NCBI RefSeq assembly: GCF_047553015.1
Contig: NZ_CP180212.1
Span: 2,108,001 to 2,172,000 of the forward strand
DNA: 64,000 nt
Reading direction: 5' to 3'
From: Carnobacterium_A sp047553015
Lineage (GTDB): Bacteria > Bacillota > Bacilli > Lactobacillales > Carnobacteriaceae
In this document: piece by piece, positions 63,641 through 64,000 of the stretch
How positions within the stretch are numbered: position 1 is the stretch's first letter
Layout of the letters: each line of letters starts with the position of its first letter
Translations under genes and position numbers: made by a program
Notes under the pieces: generated by a model
What the model was told of the DNA's origin: nothing
What the model saw: the letters and a program-made list of their open reading frames with translations, nothing else
Databases searched by the model: none

Positions 63641-64000
63641 TTACTCTCTCCGTTCTATCAACTAGTAGCGTTTCAAAAGTTGTCCCTTTTGTCGCTTTTT
63701 CATCGTCATAAAAAACTTCAACTAAATACAATCCCTGTGGTGAAGCCGTTGGGCCAGCTTGACGACGATCTTTAACATCTAATAAGCGCTTCATATCATC
63801 AGCAGGCCTTCTGCCATTTGCTATTTGGAGTAGTGTACCAATAAAAATACGAACCATGTTGTATAAGAAGCCATTTCCTCTAAATGTAAAAACCAATTCC
63901 CCGTTTTCTTTATCCTCTATCACACTTGCCTCATACACGGTTCTGATTTTATTTTCACGGCCGCTATTCGTTGCACAAAAACTAGAAAAGTCATGGGTCC
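63606..64000 (-). CDS. truA: tRNA pseudouridine(38-40) synthase TruA, C-terminal part
   Basis: The gene runs off the window at its 5' side. The visible 131 codons are in one frame and include THDFSSFCATNSGRENKIRTV and GNGFLYNMVRIFIGTLLQIANGR, the TruA C-terminal signatures. TruA forms pseudouridine at positions 38-40 of the tRNA anticodon arm. The N-terminal catalytic aspartate lies outside the window. The stop overlaps the start of the GNAT gene; truA upstream of rplM-rpsI is the usual Firmicutes order. Confidence 0.95.
   Translation of the reverse strand, partial: THDFSSFCATNSGRENKIRTVYEASVIEDKENGELVFTFRGNGFLYNMVRIFIGTLLQIANGRRPADDMKRLLDVKDRRQAGPTASPQGLYLVEVFYDDEKATKGTTFETLLVDRTERVNDNSDTTQSMV

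Noticed and set aside
1..64000. tRNA, rRNA or CRISPR loci
   Set aside because: None were recognised by eye on either strand; a covariance or repeat scan would be needed to exclude small RNAs.

Overview
The window is low-GC Gram-positive chromosome: strong AGGAGG-type ribosome binding sites, frequent TTG and GTG starts, Rho-independent terminators with T-runs, lipobox lipoproteins, and rplM-rpsI downstream of truA. Gene content suggests Lactobacillales, most likely Carnobacteriaceae (a Carnobacterium-like organism). This is an inference from gene style; no rRNA is present to confirm it.

Layout. 1-8.2 kb: a decayed AraC/GyrI-type regulator, a nucleobase permease with an amidohydrolase (cytosine-deaminase-like), an NfeD-like/flotillin membrane-microdomain pair, and a DNA photolyase. 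8.5-18.7 kb: five large genes on the minus strand that form the most unusual system in the window. They are a coiled-coil membrane protein, a small helical WXG/LXG-like protein, an FtsK/EssC-type ATPase with one intact and one degenerate domain, a 1063-residue membrane protein with ten 26-residue repeats, and a zinc-ribbon TcaA-like membrane protein. The recognisable type VII secretion partners (EssB, EsaA, YukD) are absent, so it looks like a reduced or distinct FtsK-driven membrane system. 19-25 kb: an atypical Mur ligase, a collapsed alcohol dehydrogenase remnant, small membrane proteins, a histidine phosphatase, two lipoproteins and an alpha/beta hydrolase. 25.5-33.4 kb: a NERD nuclease-helicase with a zinc-binding companion (possibly defence), DUF4298, AEC transporter, a coiled-coil protein and a DUF1295 protein.

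33.6-38.4 kb: a dicarboxylate-type symporter with an apparent AUA start, a MarR/nitroreductase divergent pair around a large palindromic operator, an unlisted 46-residue membrane peptide and a MATE exporter. 38.8-45.8 kb: a coherent sulfur-acquisition locus with a sulfonate/nitrate-type ABC transporter, CoA-disulfide reductase-rhodanese, a YeeE/TsuA-type transporter and a divergent LysR regulator. 45.9-50.5 kb: GNAT, TraX-like protein (also with an apparent AUA start), an XRE regulator, a lipoprotein and an MFS exporter with a structured leader. 50.6-54.7 kb: a Fur-box-controlled iron-siderophore ABC operon whose first gene, a ferredoxin-NADP reductase, is frameshifted in an A7 tract. 54.8-58.4 kb: a MATE exporter and an unrecognised two-gene cassette with a glycine-zipper membrane protein.

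59.1-61.6 kb is a decayed integrated element. The last 80 bp of the rpsI region is perfectly duplicated 2.4 kb away, and between the copies lie an integrase C-terminal fragment, a terminase-small-subunit pseudogene, tandem repeats and small unknown genes. This is the footprint of a phage-satellite (PICI-like) or prophage remnant at the 3' end of rpsI. The window closes with rpsI, rplM (with an L13-type leader hairpin), a lipoprotein, a GNAT enzyme and the 3' part of truA.
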